A DNA stretch of 64,000 nucleotides from Leptotrichia sp. oral taxon 498 (GTDB lineage Bacteria; Fusobacteriota; Fusobacteriia; Fusobacteriales; Leptotrichiaceae): contig NZ_CP016753.1 in assembly GCF_002240055.1 (NCBI RefSeq), positions 1,054,001 to 1,118,000 of the forward strand. Direction: 5' to 3'. The position numbers were made by a program, and so were the translations under genes. Positions 1 through 8,636 of the stretch are shown here, one piece after another; position 1 is the first letter of the stretch; each line of letters starts with the position of its first letter. Under the pieces are notes generated by a model. It did no database searches. It was given only the letters and a program-made list of their open reading frames with translations, and was not told the origin of the DNA.

Positions 1-522
1 AATACGACATCAGCTCAAGTCAGAAAAGATTTATCAACTTTTGGAGATTTTGGTGTGCGTGGAAAAGGATATGATATTTCTAAATTGATTGAAATCATCG
101 AAGATATTTTGGGAATAAATAAAGTTAATAACGTCATAATCGTTGGACACGGAAAAATGGGAGAAATGATCTCGTCTAACAGAAATGTCTTGGGAAAAGG
201 TTTTCAGATTGTTGGAATTTTTGACAAAGATAAAAATAAAATAGGAAAAGTTGTTTCTGACAATCTTGAAATTCGTGATGTCAATGATGTAAAGGAATTT
301 AGAGAAAATTTCTGTGGGGAAGTTGATACGGCAATTCTTGCGGTTGTAAAGGAACAGGCGCAATTTGCGGCAGAACAGCTTGTGAAAAATGGAATAAAAG
401 CTATTTTGAATATGACGACTTACAAACTTGAGCTAGGTTCAGATATAACAGTTGTAAATATTGATATTTCGGCAAAATTGCAAGAATTAAATTTTTGGAG
501 ATTGAATAAAGAAGAAAAATAA
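1..522 (+). CDS. rex: Redox-sensing transcriptional repressor Rex (5' end outside window)
   Basis: Rex senses the NADH/NAD+ ratio and represses fermentation and anaerobic respiration genes. The frame is open from base 1, so the start lies upstream. About 173 residues are visible against roughly 210 for the family, so only part of the N-terminal winged helix is missing. The visible start contains the recognition-helix pattern AQVRKDLSTFG followed by the G.RGKGYD linker. A Rossmann segment with VGHGKMG (the GxGxxG dinucleotide loop) starts near visible residue 43. Twelve bases separate it from folD. The assignment is firm; the truncation is a window edge, not a mutation. Confidence 0.93.
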   Translation, partial: NTTSAQVRKDLSTFGDFGVRGKGYDISKLIEIIEDILGINKVNNVIIVGHGKMGEMISSNRNVLGKGFQIVGIFDKDKNKIGKVVSDNLEIRDVNDVKEFRENFCGEVDTAILAVVKEQAQFAAEQLVKNGIKAILNMTTYKLELGSDITVVNIDISAKLQELNFWRLNKEEK

Positions 523-534
523 AATGGAGGTCTT

Positions 535-1383
535 ATGGGAAAAATTATTGATGGAAAAGCGCTTTCACAAAAAATTTTTGAAAATATAAAAGAAGAGCAC
601 GATAAAATTAAAGAAAAAATTGGGAGAAGTGCGGGACTTGCAGTAATTATAGTCGGAGAAAATGCGGCTTCGCAAGTGTATGTGAGAAATAAAATAAGAG
701 CTTGTGAAAAAGTTGGATTTTATTCTGAAAATATAAAATTACCAGAGAACATTACGCAAAAAGAGTTGCTTTGCGAAATAAGAAAATTAAATGAAGATAA
801 AAAAATTGATGGAATTTTGGTGCAATTGCCACTTCCAAAACATATTGATGAGCTAAAAGTCATAAATGAGATTGCAAGCTCAAAAGATGTGGACGGATTT
901 CATACTGAAAATATTGGAAAAATGATGATAGGCGACAAAACAGGATTTTTACCATGCACGCCATACGGAATTATGCAGATGTTTGAAGAATATGGCATTG
1001 AGCTTCTTGGAAAAGATGCAGTAATTGTTGGGAGAAGCAATATAGTTGGAAAGCCACTTGCACTGCTTTTAATTCAAAGTGGAGCAACTGTCCAAGTTTG
1101 TAATTCAAAGACTAAAAATTTAAGTAAGAAATTGCAAAAAGCTGACATAGTTGTCGCAGCCGTTGGAGTTCCAAAATTGATAAAAGGTAAAGATATAAAA
1201 GACAATGCAGTTGTGATTGACGTTGGAATAAATCGTGTGGATGGAAAGCTTTGTGGAGATGTGAATTTTGACGAAATTTTTGAAAAAGCTAGTTTTATAA
1301 CACCAGTTCCTGGCGGAGTAGGGCCTATGACAATTGCAAGCCTTATAAAAAATACATTTAAAAGTTATAAAAGTAAATTATAA
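535..1383 (+). CDS. folD: Bifunctional methylenetetrahydrofolate dehydrogenase/methenyltetrahydrofolate cyclohydrolase FolD
   Basis: FolD interconverts methylene-, methenyl- and formyl-tetrahydrofolate in the cytoplasm, using NADP+ or NAD+, and feeds purine and fMet synthesis. The 282-aa length is normal. The catalytic region has YVRNK (Tyr and Lys near residues 50-54) and the VQLPLPKH motif near 95. The Rossmann part has VIVGRSNIVGKP near 163-174, and the C-terminal signature PVPGGVGPMT is intact near 259-268. The start is set by a GGAGG ribosome binding site. It probably shares a transcript with rex. Confidence 0.97.
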   Translation: MGKIIDGKALSQKIFENIKEEHDKIKEKIGRSAGLAVIIVGENAASQVYVRNKIRACEKVGFYSENIKLPENITQKELLCEIRKLNEDKKIDGILVQLPLPKHIDELKVINEIASSKDVDGFHTENIGKMMIGDKTGFLPCTPYGIMQMFEEYGIELLGKDAVIVGRSNIVGKPLALLLIQSGATVQVCNSKTKNLSKKLQKADIVVAAVGVPKLIKGKDIKDNAVVIDVGINRVDGKLCGDVNFDEIFEKASFITPVPGGVGPMTIASLIKNTFKSYKSKL

Positions 1384-1402
1384 AAAAGGAAGTGCATTAA
1401 TT

Positions 1403-1537
1403 ATGCCAACATATACAATTAGAATAAAAGATAGACAGACAGGAAAAATATTGACGATTAAAATAGCGGCAAAATCTATTCAAGAAGCAAAACAAATAGC
1501 GTCAAAAGATTATGGAGTTGCTTATGAAATTTTATAA
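1403..1537 (+). CDS. Small conserved-looking protein, 44 aa
   Basis: Unrecognised cytoplasmic protein. The reading frame starts MPTYTIRIKD and ends YEIL, with a GGAAGTG ribosome binding site 20 bases after folD, and it is followed at once by a terminator, so it is the last gene of the rex-folD transcript. It alternates beta-prone (YTIRI, ILTIKI) and helical (IQEAKQIA) stretches, suggesting a small folded alpha/beta domain. No motif points to a function. Confidence 0.7.
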   Translation: MPTYTIRIKDRQTGKILTIKIAAKSIQEAKQIASKDYGVAYEIL

Positions 1538-1551
1538 TTAATATTTTGAAT

Positions 1552-1580
1552 AAAGATCAGTAAAAAACTGGTCTTTTTTT
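1552..1580 (+). terminator. Rho-independent terminator after the rex-folD unit
   Basis: Stem AAAGATCAG / CTGGTCTTT (one G-U pair) with a 6-7 base loop and a downstream T run. It ends the transcript before accB. Confidence 0.8.
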
Positions 1581-1609
1581 ATAAAAATAATAATTGATTA
1601 ATATTTTTA

Positions 1610-1638
1610 TTGTTATTTATTTAAAATCAATGTATAAT
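1610..1638 (+). promoter_or_regulatory. Candidate accB promoter
   Basis: TTGTTA, 17-base spacer, TATAAT, in the gap between the preceding terminator and accB. It is a good sigma-70 type match. Confidence 0.6.
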
Positions 1639-1680
1639 ATAGGAGTAAAAAATTATGAAAAAAAGAAAGCGAGAAAATTA

Positions 1681-2157
1681 ATGAAAGAAAAAATTAAATT
1701 TATTAAAGAACTGGCACAGAGTATGAATGAAAATAAAATTGAAACAGTGAAATATGAAGAAAATAATTTTGAAATTATACTAAGTAAAAAGAAAAAAGAA
1801 AAAAATGTTATAGTCAGTGCGGGAGCGATTCCTCAAAATATAGTTTCAAATACAGTGCCAACACAAGAACAAGTTGTGGAAGTGCAAGAGTCAAAAACAA
1901 GTGAAGAAACTGAAGAAATTACGGGAAATAAAATTACTTCACCAATGGTTGGGACTTTTTATTCGGCACCGTCGCCAAATATGCCACCGTTTGTAAAAGA
2001 AGGGGTAAAAGTAGAAAAGGGACAGACACTTTGTATTGTTGAAGCAATGAAACTTATGAATGAAGTAAAATCAACAGTTTCAGGAACAGTAAAAAAAGTA
2101 TTAGTAAAAGATGGAGAGGCAATAAAAAAAGGACAAACTTTAATGATAATTAAATAA
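1681..2157 (+). CDS. accB: Acetyl-CoA carboxylase biotin carboxyl carrier protein
   Basis: Carries the biotin that acetyl-CoA carboxylase carboxylates, the first step of fatty acid synthesis. From the ATG at 1681 the protein has 158 aa, usual for AccB; an in-frame TTG at 1594 lies upstream of the promoter and is rejected. Residues 1-45 are helical ([12 protein letters not shown]), then comes a linker rich in Val/Gln/Glu/Thr, then a biotinyl domain with SPMVGTFY and the biotinylation motif EAMKLM. accC, often the next gene, is not adjacent. The biotin uptake and synthesis genes at 5.1-6.8 kb serve this protein's cofactor. Confidence 0.94.
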   Translation: MKEKIKFIKELAQSMNENKIETVKYEENNFEIILSKKKKEKNVIVSAGAIPQNIVSNTVPTQEQVVEVQESKTSEETEEITGNKITSPMVGTFYSAPSPNMPPFVKEGVKVEKGQTLCIVEAMKLMNEVKSTVSGTVKKVLVKDGEAIKKGQTLMIIK

Positions 2158-2197
2158 TATTTTTTGAATAGGTTTATTAAAAAAGAAGGGATAAGAT

Positions 2198-3481
2198 TTG
2201 GAAGAGAAAATAATATCAATAGATATTGTGTTATTAATAGTTATGCTATTTTTTACAGCATTTTTATCAACGGCTGAATCAGCTCTTTTGTCACTTAGGC
2301 AAATTCATTTAATTGATGGTGACAACGAAAAGAATGTAAAAGAAGAAAAACTTTTAAAATTATGGCTAAAAAATCCAAATGAGCTTTTGACGACACTTTT
2401 ATTTGTAAAAACAATTTTGTGTTCTTTTCTAATTTTTTTAGAAATAAATTTAATAAGGCAATTTTTTGAGAAAAAATTATATTTTTATTTAGTATTTTTT
2501 GTTTTCTCAATAATAATTTTAATATTTGCTGAAATGATTCCAAGACTTATTGCGAGAGTAAAAGTATATGAAATTTCAAAAGCTGCGATAATTCCGTTAA
2601 ATACATTAAGAATTGCGATAAAACCGATTATTTCACTTTTTATCCATATTTCACGGTTTGTTATGAAAATATTTAAAATAGAAGTGAAAGATCAGATGTT
2701 TGAAATAACAGAAGAAGAAATTTTGACATTTGTAAAAGCAGGAACTCAAAGTGGAGCGATTGAAGAGGGCGAAGAAGAAATGATTTCAAGCATAATAGAA
2801 TTTGCTGATATGACTGTGAAAGAAATTTTGACACCGAGAAGAGATATTTTTGCGCTGGATTCTGAAAGCAAGCTAGAAGATGTCTGGGAAGAAATTTTAG
2901 AGCAGGAATTTACTCGAATGCCGATTTATACCGGAACAATTGACAACATTGTAGGAACGGTTCACATAAAAGATTTACTTCGTTATGCAAATGACAAGAG
3001 CAGTGGTAATCTTTTGGTGAAAGAATTTATGAAAGAAGCATATTATGTGCCGATCACAAAGTCTCTTGTGGAACTTTTGGAAGAATTTAAGACAAAACAG
3101 CTTCATATGGCAATTGTGATTGACGAATATGGTGGAACGCAGGGAATTGTAACAATCGAAGACTTGCTAGAAGAAATTGTTGGAGAAATTAGGGATGAAT
3201 TTGACAAGGAAGAAGAAAGTATTCAGAAAATTCGAGAAAAGATATTTGATGTAAAAGGTGATACACTTATTGAGGAAATAAATGAAAAACTTGATTTAGA
3301 TATTCCGCTATCTGAGGAATATGACACAATATCAGGTTACATTCAAGATAAATTGGGAAAAGTTGCCGATGTCTTTGACCAGATTAAAGAAGATAACTTT
3401 GTTATGAAGGTGCTGGATACTGACAATAAAAGAGTGGAAAGAGTCAGAATAGTTATTTTAGAAAAAAAAGAAGAAGAATAG
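2198..3481 (+). CDS. CNNM/CBS-domain membrane protein (HlyC/CorC family)
   Basis: Inner-membrane protein of the hemolysin C/CorC type, linked in other bacteria to Mg2+ or Co2+ efflux. At 427 aa it has the family order: a CNNM/DUF21 membrane domain with three or four helices (about 8-150), paired CBS domains (about 195-330, with TPRRDIFALD and IDEYGGTQGIVT), and a CorC/HlyC C-terminal domain. The start is a TTG with GAAGGG upstream, 40 bases after accB. The older name hemolysin is misleading. The transported ion is not shown by the sequence. Confidence 0.88.
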   Translation: MEEKIISIDIVLLIVMLFFTAFLSTAESALLSLRQIHLIDGDNEKNVKEEKLLKLWLKNPNELLTTLLFVKTILCSFLIFLEINLIRQFFEKKLYFYLVFFVFSIIILIFAEMIPRLIARVKVYEISKAAIIPLNTLRIAIKPIISLFIHISRFVMKIFKIEVKDQMFEITEEEILTFVKAGTQSGAIEEGEEEMISSIIEFADMTVKEILTPRRDIFALDSESKLEDVWEEILEQEFTRMPIYTGTIDNIVGTVHIKDLLRYANDKSSGNLLVKEFMKEAYYVPITKSLVELLEEFKTKQLHMAIVIDEYGGTQGIVTIEDLLEEIVGEIRDEFDKEEESIQKIREKIFDVKGDTLIEEINEKLDLDIPLSEEYDTISGYIQDKLGKVADVFDQIKEDNFVMKVLDTDNKRVERVRIVILEKKEEE

Positions 3482-3494
3482 GAGAAGTAAAAAA

Positions 3495-3947
3495 ATGGAA
3501 GAGCTAAGACCTCGCATAAGGGTAGCAGGAATACTTATTGAAGATGATAAAATCTTATTAATTCAGCATCAAAAAAATGATAAAAAATATTGGCTAATTC
3601 CAGGTGGTGGAAATGACTGGGGAGAGAGCACAAAAGAAGCTGTAATTCGTGAATATAAAGAAGAAACAAATCTTGATATAAAAGTCGACAAATTTCTCTT
3701 TTTTTCTGAAACAATTTCGCCAGATAAAAGTCGACATGTGCTAAATTTATTTTACAGAGTTCACAGGGGAAATAGAGATAATAAATTTATGAAATTGGGA
3801 GATGAAGCTGTACTTGCAGATTTAAAATTTTTTGGAAAAGATGAGATAAAAGATTTGACAATTTATCCAAATATTAAAGATAATCTTGTAAAAATAATGA
3901 ATGGAGAAAAAGTTGAAAGTTATTTGGGAAATTTATGGAATGACTAG
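3495..3947 (+). CDS. Nudix hydrolase
   Basis: Hydrolyses nucleoside diphosphates linked to another group; the substrate is unknown. The Nudix box lies at about residues 37-59: GG..., REYKEET and the spacing G-x5-E-x7-REYxEE match the family. At 150 aa it is close to a single Nudix domain. It starts at an ATG with GGAGAAG upstream, 14 bases after the CBS gene, and precedes apt by about 30 bases, so a nucleotide-clearing role is plausible. Confidence 0.88.
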   Translation: MEELRPRIRVAGILIEDDKILLIQHQKNDKKYWLIPGGGNDWGESTKEAVIREYKEETNLDIKVDKFLFFSETISPDKSRHVLNLFYRVHRGNRDNKFMKLGDEAVLADLKFFGKDEIKDLTIYPNIKDNLVKIMNGEKVESYLGNLWND

Positions 3948-3980
3948 AAAAATAAAAAAAGAAAAAGAGGACAAAAAGAG

Positions 3981-4511
3981 ATGAATAAAAAAGAAAAAGA
4001 ATTTGTTAAAAATTTAGTGAGAAGTGTAGAGAACTTCCCTGAAAAAGGTGTAATTTTTAGAGATATTACAACGGCTCTTAAAAATAAAGAGGGATTACAA
4101 ATTATTATAAAAGATTTGACAGAGAGATATAAAGATAAAGGAATTGACTATGTTGTAGGAGCTGATGCCAGAGGATTTATTTTCGGTGCTGCAATTGCTT
4201 ATAATATCGGAGCAGGATTTGTTCCGGCAAGAAAACCTGGAAAACTCCCTGCCGAAGTTGAAAGCGTGGAATATAGCTTGGAATATGGTAAAAATAGTAT
4301 AGAAATTCATAAAGACGCTTTTTCAAAAGGTGATAGAATTTTAATAGTTGACGATTTACTGGCAACTGGTGGAACTGCCAAAGCAATGGTTCAATTGGTG
4401 GAAAAATTAAGAGCTAAAGTCGTGGAATTAGCATTTATGATAGAACTTGCAGATTTAAAAGGAAGAGAACTTTTAGATGGATATGAAGTATATTCTCAGC
4501 TAGTTTATTAA
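3981..4511 (+). CDS. apt: Adenine phosphoribosyltransferase
   Basis: Salvages adenine with PRPP to give AMP and pyrophosphate in the cytoplasm. Its 176 aa match the family. The N-terminal hood has FPEKGVIFRDIT, and the PRPP loop is ILIVDDLLATGGTA near residues 120-133. VPARKPGKLP, typical of Apt, is near 80. It ends the rightward run of housekeeping genes; GAGGAC precedes the ATG. Confidence 0.96.
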   Translation: MNKKEKEFVKNLVRSVENFPEKGVIFRDITTALKNKEGLQIIIKDLTERYKDKGIDYVVGADARGFIFGAAIAYNIGAGFVPARKPGKLPAEVESVEYSLEYGKNSIEIHKDAFSKGDRILIVDDLLATGGTAKAMVQLVEKLRAKVVELAFMIELADLKGRELLDGYEVYSQLVY

Positions 4512-4594
4512 TATCAAAAAAAGTTTAATATAATTTAAAACAAAGAAAACAGGAGTATACTTATTTAAATAAAAAAAGAAGCGGAGGAATAAAA

Positions 4595-4921
4595 ATGAAA
4601 ATAAAAAAATATATACTAGTATTTTTAGTTATGGGATCAGCACTAAGCTTTTCATCTTCTAGAAGATTAAAAAGATTGGGAAAAAGAATTTCAAATATAG
4701 TTAAAAAAGATAAAGACAAAGAAACAACTAATAAACAAGGTACAGGTGATATTTTTAAAAAAATTGAGAAAAAAGATAAAAACAAAAAAGATAAAGAAGA
4801 CGAAAATGTTAATAGAGCTGGAATAGATGAAGCGATTAAGAAGAAAAAAACCGATGAAAATTCGCCAAAAACAAATATCAAAGGTACTTCGGAAGGTAAT
4901 CGCTACAAAAATAATCAATAA
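4595..4921 (+). CDS. Small secreted lysine-rich protein
   Basis: Unrecognised, 108 aa. Residues 1-22 are a signal peptide (KIKKYI, then a hydrophobic stretch LVFLVMGSALSFS), with no lipobox cysteine, so export to the periplasm or outside is likely. The mature part is highly charged and low complexity (repeated KKD, KDKNKK, KEDEN). GCGGAGG precedes the ATG. A perfect terminator follows. It resembles in style the Ser/Lys/Asn-rich protein at 7080 but is not an evident paralogue. Confidence 0.65.
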   Translation: MKIKKYILVFLVMGSALSFSSSRRLKRLGKRISNIVKKDKDKETTNKQGTGDIFKKIEKKDKNKKDKEDENVNRAGIDEAIKKKKTDENSPKTNIKGTSEGNRYKNNQ

Positions 4922-4969
4922 TTTGAGAGTGTCTGGAATTTTGTTCAAACTCAAAATGCAATATATGGT

Positions 4970-5001
4970 ACAGGATGATAATTTTTATCATCCTGTTTTT
5001 C
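4970..5001 (+). terminator. Strong Rho-independent terminator
   Basis: Perfect 12-bp stem ACAGGATGATAA / TTATCATCCTGT with a 3-base loop and TTTTT after it. Confidence 0.9.
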
Positions 5002-5111
5002 AATTCATTTAAAACATTTAACAAGCACTTGCTTGGTTCACTTTATTCTATCCAGAATCCTAGAACCTCGTTAAGTAAATTCTTAAGCATATCTTTAATA
5101 TCATTCGTATT

Positions 5112-6131
5112 TTAAATTTTATAGCCTAATTCTGTTACCATATTCTTATCTTTTTCTATTGTTGTTCCTGTAGTTGTTAAGAAATTTCCTGTAAGTGCAG
5201 AATTAATTCCACATTTTAAACCAGTTTTTACATAATTTCCTAATTTAATTCTTCCTCCAGCATATCTTAAATGAGTTTTAGGCATAATAAAACGGTAAAT
5301 AGATATAGTCTTTAAAATTTCTAATGGCTCTACTGCTTTATTATTCTCAAATGGAGTTCCAGGGATTGGAGTTAAAATATTTATCGGAACAGAATTGACT
5401 TTTAATTCTTTTAAATCAAATGCCATATCAATTCTATCTTCAATAGTTTCCCCTAATCCAAATATTCCTCCACTGCAAACGTTTAATCCAATTGCTTTTG
5501 CATTTTTTATCGTATTAACTCTATCATCATAAGTGTGAGATGTACAGACATTAGGATAAAATCTTCTCGATGTTTCTAAATTGTGATGATACATCGAAAT
5601 ACCTGCATTAGCCAATTTTTGTAACGCTTCTTTTGTACAGATGCCATGAGAAGCGCAAAGACTTAATTTTTTAGTGTGTTCTCGCATAAATTCATAAATT
5701 TCAGCTAATTTATACAATTCTTTTTCATTTCCATTAAATCCTCTACCGCTTGTTACAAGTGAAAATCTATGAGCGCCTTCGTTTTCATTTCTTTTGGCTT
5801 CGCAAAGCGCTGTTTCTTTTGAAATAAGACCGTAGACATTTACTGCTGTTTTAAAATGAGTTGACTGTGCACAGAATTTGCAATTTTCAGAGCATTTCCC
5901 AGATTTTGCGTTAATAATAGTGCATAAATCAAAATTTTCTCCACAAAATTTTTCTCTAATTTGATTCGCTGCTTCAAAAAGCAAGTTTAAAGTTTCGATA
6001 TCATCATTAGGAATTTTTGATAAAAAGATTGCTTCTTCATGAGTTATATCGTATTTTTCATTTATAATTTTATTTTTTAAATTTGATATAAATTTAACTA
6101 GTTCAGTTTGATTATTATTATTTTTCGACAT
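5112..6131 (-). CDS. bioB: Biotin synthase
   Basis: Radical SAM enzyme inserting sulfur into dethiobiotin to form biotin. At 339 aa it is full length. The SAM cluster motif is CSENCKFC (CxxxCxxC) preceded by NAKSGK near residue 60, and the later YNHNL-type motif appears as MYHHNLETS. I chose the ATG at 6131 because AAAGGA precedes it; a TTG 27 bases upstream lacks a ribosome binding site. It lies downstream of bioY, with a hairpin between them. No bioA, bioD or bioF is in view. Confidence 0.96.
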   Translation of the reverse strand: MSKNNNNQTELVKFISNLKNKIINEKYDITHEEAIFLSKIPNDDIETLNLLFEAANQIREKFCGENFDLCTIINAKSGKCSENCKFCAQSTHFKTAVNVYGLISKETALCEAKRNENEGAHRFSLVTSGRGFNGNEKELYKLAEIYEFMREHTKKLSLCASHGICTKEALQKLANAGISMYHHNLETSRRFYPNVCTSHTYDDRVNTIKNAKAIGLNVCSGGIFGLGETIEDRIDMAFDLKELKVNSVPINILTPIPGTPFENNKAVEPLEILKTISIYRFIMPKTHLRYAGGRIKLGNYVKTGLKCGINSALTGNFLTTTGTTIEKDKNMVTELGYKI

Positions 6132-6194
6132 TTCTTTTTTTCCTTTCTTTGTATTCAAAAAATTGTATTAATGGAAGATACAATAATATAAATA

Positions 6195-6230
6195 AAAAAT
6201 CTCCTAAAATTTTTATAAAGGAGATTTTTT
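6195..6230 (-). terminator. Hairpin between bioY and bioB
   Basis: Stem AAAAATCTCC / GGAGATTTTT with T runs on both sides, so it can act on either strand. Read leftward it would end or attenuate the bioY transcript before bioB. Confidence 0.7.
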
Positions 6231-6249
6231 GTTCAACAAATAAAATAAC

Positions 6250-6825
6250 TTAATTTTTATTTTTTTTTATAAATTTCCATAATCTTGGAAATAAAAGAGT
6301 TGCAGCAACTGCTTTTAACATATCTCCAGGAATAAAAGGAAGTACACCGGCCATAAATACATTTTTAATAGGCACAAATAACATCAATACTAATGCACCT
6401 AATACAAAAATAATGACACTTACAAGTAATAGTGAAAGAAATGTCTTTACATAAGATTTTGCAATACCTTTATCGAATAAAAAACCTAAAATTAATGCAG
6501 CTGCAATATATCCTAAAATATATCCTCCTGTTGGTGAAAATAACGAACCTGCTTTAAATCCAGCAAAAATCGGAGCTCCTAAACTACCCGCTGCAACATA
6601 GGAAAGCACAGTTGCTGTTCCCAATTTTCTACCGTATAACAATGCTATTAACATTACTCCAAATGATCCTAGTGAAATAGGTACAGGAGTAAAATAAAGC
6701 GGTATTATAAGTTGCGACATTATTGATAAAAATATAACTCCGCTTAATACCAAAAAGATACTTTTTAAAAATTCTTTTTCTTTTGTTTTAATTTTTATAC
6801 TGTTACTTAAAATATTTTGTTTCAT
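6250..6825 (-). CDS. bioY: Biotin transporter substrate-binding membrane protein BioY
   Basis: Membrane S-component that binds and imports biotin, alone or with an ECF energizing module. At 191 aa it has six hydrophobic segments and the family motifs PVPISLGSFGVML (about 50-62) and SPTGGYILGY (about 96-105). It starts at an ATG preceded by GGAGG. Its promoter is overlapped by a 16-bp palindrome, so biotin- or regulator-dependent control is likely. Confidence 0.94.
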   Translation of the reverse strand: MKQNILSNSIKIKTKEKEFLKSIFLVLSGVIFLSIMSQLIIPLYFTPVPISLGSFGVMLIALLYGRKLGTATVLSYVAAGSLGAPIFAGFKAGSLFSPTGGYILGYIAAALILGFLFDKGIAKSYVKTFLSLLLVSVIIFVLGALVLMLFVPIKNVFMAGVLPFIPGDMLKAVAATLLFPRLWKFIKKNKN

Positions 6826-6857
6826 AAAAATACCTCCATTATTTTTAATTTTGTAGT

Positions 6858-6886
6858 ATTATAACACCTGTTATATAAAAAGTCAA
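6858..6886 (-). promoter_or_regulatory. bioY promoter with overlapping 16-bp palindromic operator
   Basis: Read leftward: TTGACT, 17-base spacer, TATAAT. Within the spacer and touching the -10 is TATAACA-CC-TGTTATA (6860-6875), a perfect inverted repeat. A repressor bound there would block polymerase. It differs from the usual BirA operator half-site (TTGTTAAC), so the regulator is not identified. Confidence 0.75.
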
Positions 6887-7079
6887 TAAATTTTTTTAAT
6901 TAATGCTTAATTGCTGTTAAACAATATAATAATAAATCAAGTGCAACAAAAAGCAAAAATTTTTTATTCAGTTTAAATTCATTTTTTTATACATATGAAA
7001 TGAAATAAAATAATTTAAAAAAGTAAAAACAAAGAAAAGTGGACTATAATATTTTGATAAAAATGAAATGGAGATAAAA

Positions 7080-7559
7080 ATGAAAAATATAAAAAAAATA
7101 ATATTATTTTTAGGAGCAATAGCTCTTATCGGATGGGGAAACTACGTCAAACAAAAATCTAAAATAGTAGAAGTGACCACAAATAATCCTTCTGGAAATA
7201 TAAATTCTTTAGGAAATAGCACAACTATTGAAAATAAATTGCCTGAGAGTTCAACTTCTTCTAAAGGAAAAGATGAAAATAAAAATTTCATAAAAAAAGA
7301 AAATAAAAGAGCCGAAAGAGCTTCATCTTCTTCTAAAGTACAAAAAGAAGTTAAGCAAAATAATGAAAAGATTGAACAAAAAACAAAAGAAAGAGCAACT
7401 TCTTCCAAGAATGAAAATCAAAATAAAAATCCAGAAAATAAAAATAATTTAGAAATTCAAAAAGAAAATAAAGATTCTGGAAAAGCATCTAATGAAGAGA
7501 AAAAAACAAACCCAATTGAAGTAAAAAGTTCTGAAGGAACAGCTTCTAATAAAAATTAA
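7080..7559 (+). CDS. Membrane-anchored or secreted Lys/Ser/Asn-rich protein
   Basis: Unrecognised, 159 aa. Residues 1-20 form a single hydrophobic segment (IILFLGAIALIGW) after a basic start, a signal peptide or N-terminal anchor. The remainder is low complexity with repeated SSSK, ENKN and SKNENQ-like stretches. The ATG at 7080 is chosen because GGAG sits 6 bases upstream; the earlier ATG at 7068 overlaps that site. It is likely an envelope-surface protein; no domain is seen. Confidence 0.65.
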   Translation: MKNIKKIILFLGAIALIGWGNYVKQKSKIVEVTTNNPSGNINSLGNSTTIENKLPESSTSSKGKDENKNFIKKENKRAERASSSSKVQKEVKQNNEKIEQKTKERATSSKNENQNKNPENKNNLEIQKENKDSGKASNEEKKTNPIEVKSSEGTASNKN

Positions 7560-7600
7560 TAAAATTTATAAAAAAATTATAAAATTGTTCAAGGAAAAAA

Positions 7601-8583
7601 ATGGAAAGAGAATATAAAGTGCAAACTAGATTTTTATTTCACACAAATATTAAGATAAAAATTCCTGATAGCTTTGAAAATAAAGTTTTTGATGAACTAT
7701 TTGAAATTTTGGAAGATGTGAATAAAAATTATAATTCGTATTCAAAAAATTCTTACATTGATAAAATTAATAAAAATAACGGAAAATTTGTGCAAGTGAA
7801 TGAAGAAACTGTGAATTTATTGGAAAAAGTAGTGCATTTTTCTGAAATTATGAATGGAGAATATGACATAACTATAATGCCACTTATAAAACTATGGGGA
7901 TTTTATAAAGAAAATTCTGTAAAATTCCAGAAAATCTTGAAATTAAAAAAATAAAAAAATTGGTGGATTATAAAAAAATTATTATCGATAAAAAAAATTT
8001 AAAAGTAAAAATTGATAAAAATCAAGAAATTATAACAGGTTCTTTTATAAAAGCATATGCGATTGATAAAGCTATTCAAAAAATGAAAGAACTTAAAATT
8101 GACGACGCCATAATTAATGCTGGTGGAAGCAGTATTGTGGCTATTAACGGATGGGGAATTATTGTAGAAAATCCTGAACCTGAGAAAAAATTGTTAAAAA
8201 ATGATGATGGAAAAATTTTGAAAATTACAAAAGAAAAGTATGAAGGAAATGACGAATATAATGATTTATTTGAGATAGAAATAAAAGACTTAACATATTC
8301 TACTTCAAATCAGGTAAATACATTTTTGGAAATTGATGGTGAAAAATATGGTCACATAATCAGTCCCAAAACAGGATTTCCTGCAAAAAACAAACAGATT
8401 GGAATCATTACTGAAAATGCTTTTTTTGGAGATATGATTTCAACTGGACTTTATAATCAAACTCCTAAAAATTTTCATGAAATAATAAAAAAACTTTCAA
8501 AAGAAATAAAAATTGAAGGATATTTGATTGATGAAAATGGGGAAATACATTATACTGACAGATTTTTAGAATATGTTAAATAA
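7601..8583 (+). pseudogene. apbE: FAD:protein FMN transferase ApbE, broken by a one-base frameshift
   Basis: ApbE attaches FMN covalently to Thr in RnfG/RnfD or NqrB/C-type subunits. Frame 1 (7601-7954) carries the N-terminal half with YDITIMPLIKLWGF. Frame 2 carries the rest, including NAGGSS, the flavin-site region YSTSNQ and YGHIISPKTG. The second half reads back through KIPENLEI before the first stop, so adding one A in the short A run near 7920-7924 restores one protein of about 327 aa. There is no signal peptide or lipobox. It lies 54 bases before rnfC, its expected partner. Either a real inactivation or a sequencing indel. Confidence 0.85.
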
Positions 8584-8636
8584 AAAATTTAAAAATTTTA
8601 AATTTAAATTATAAAAAAGAAAAAAATGGAGAGAAA

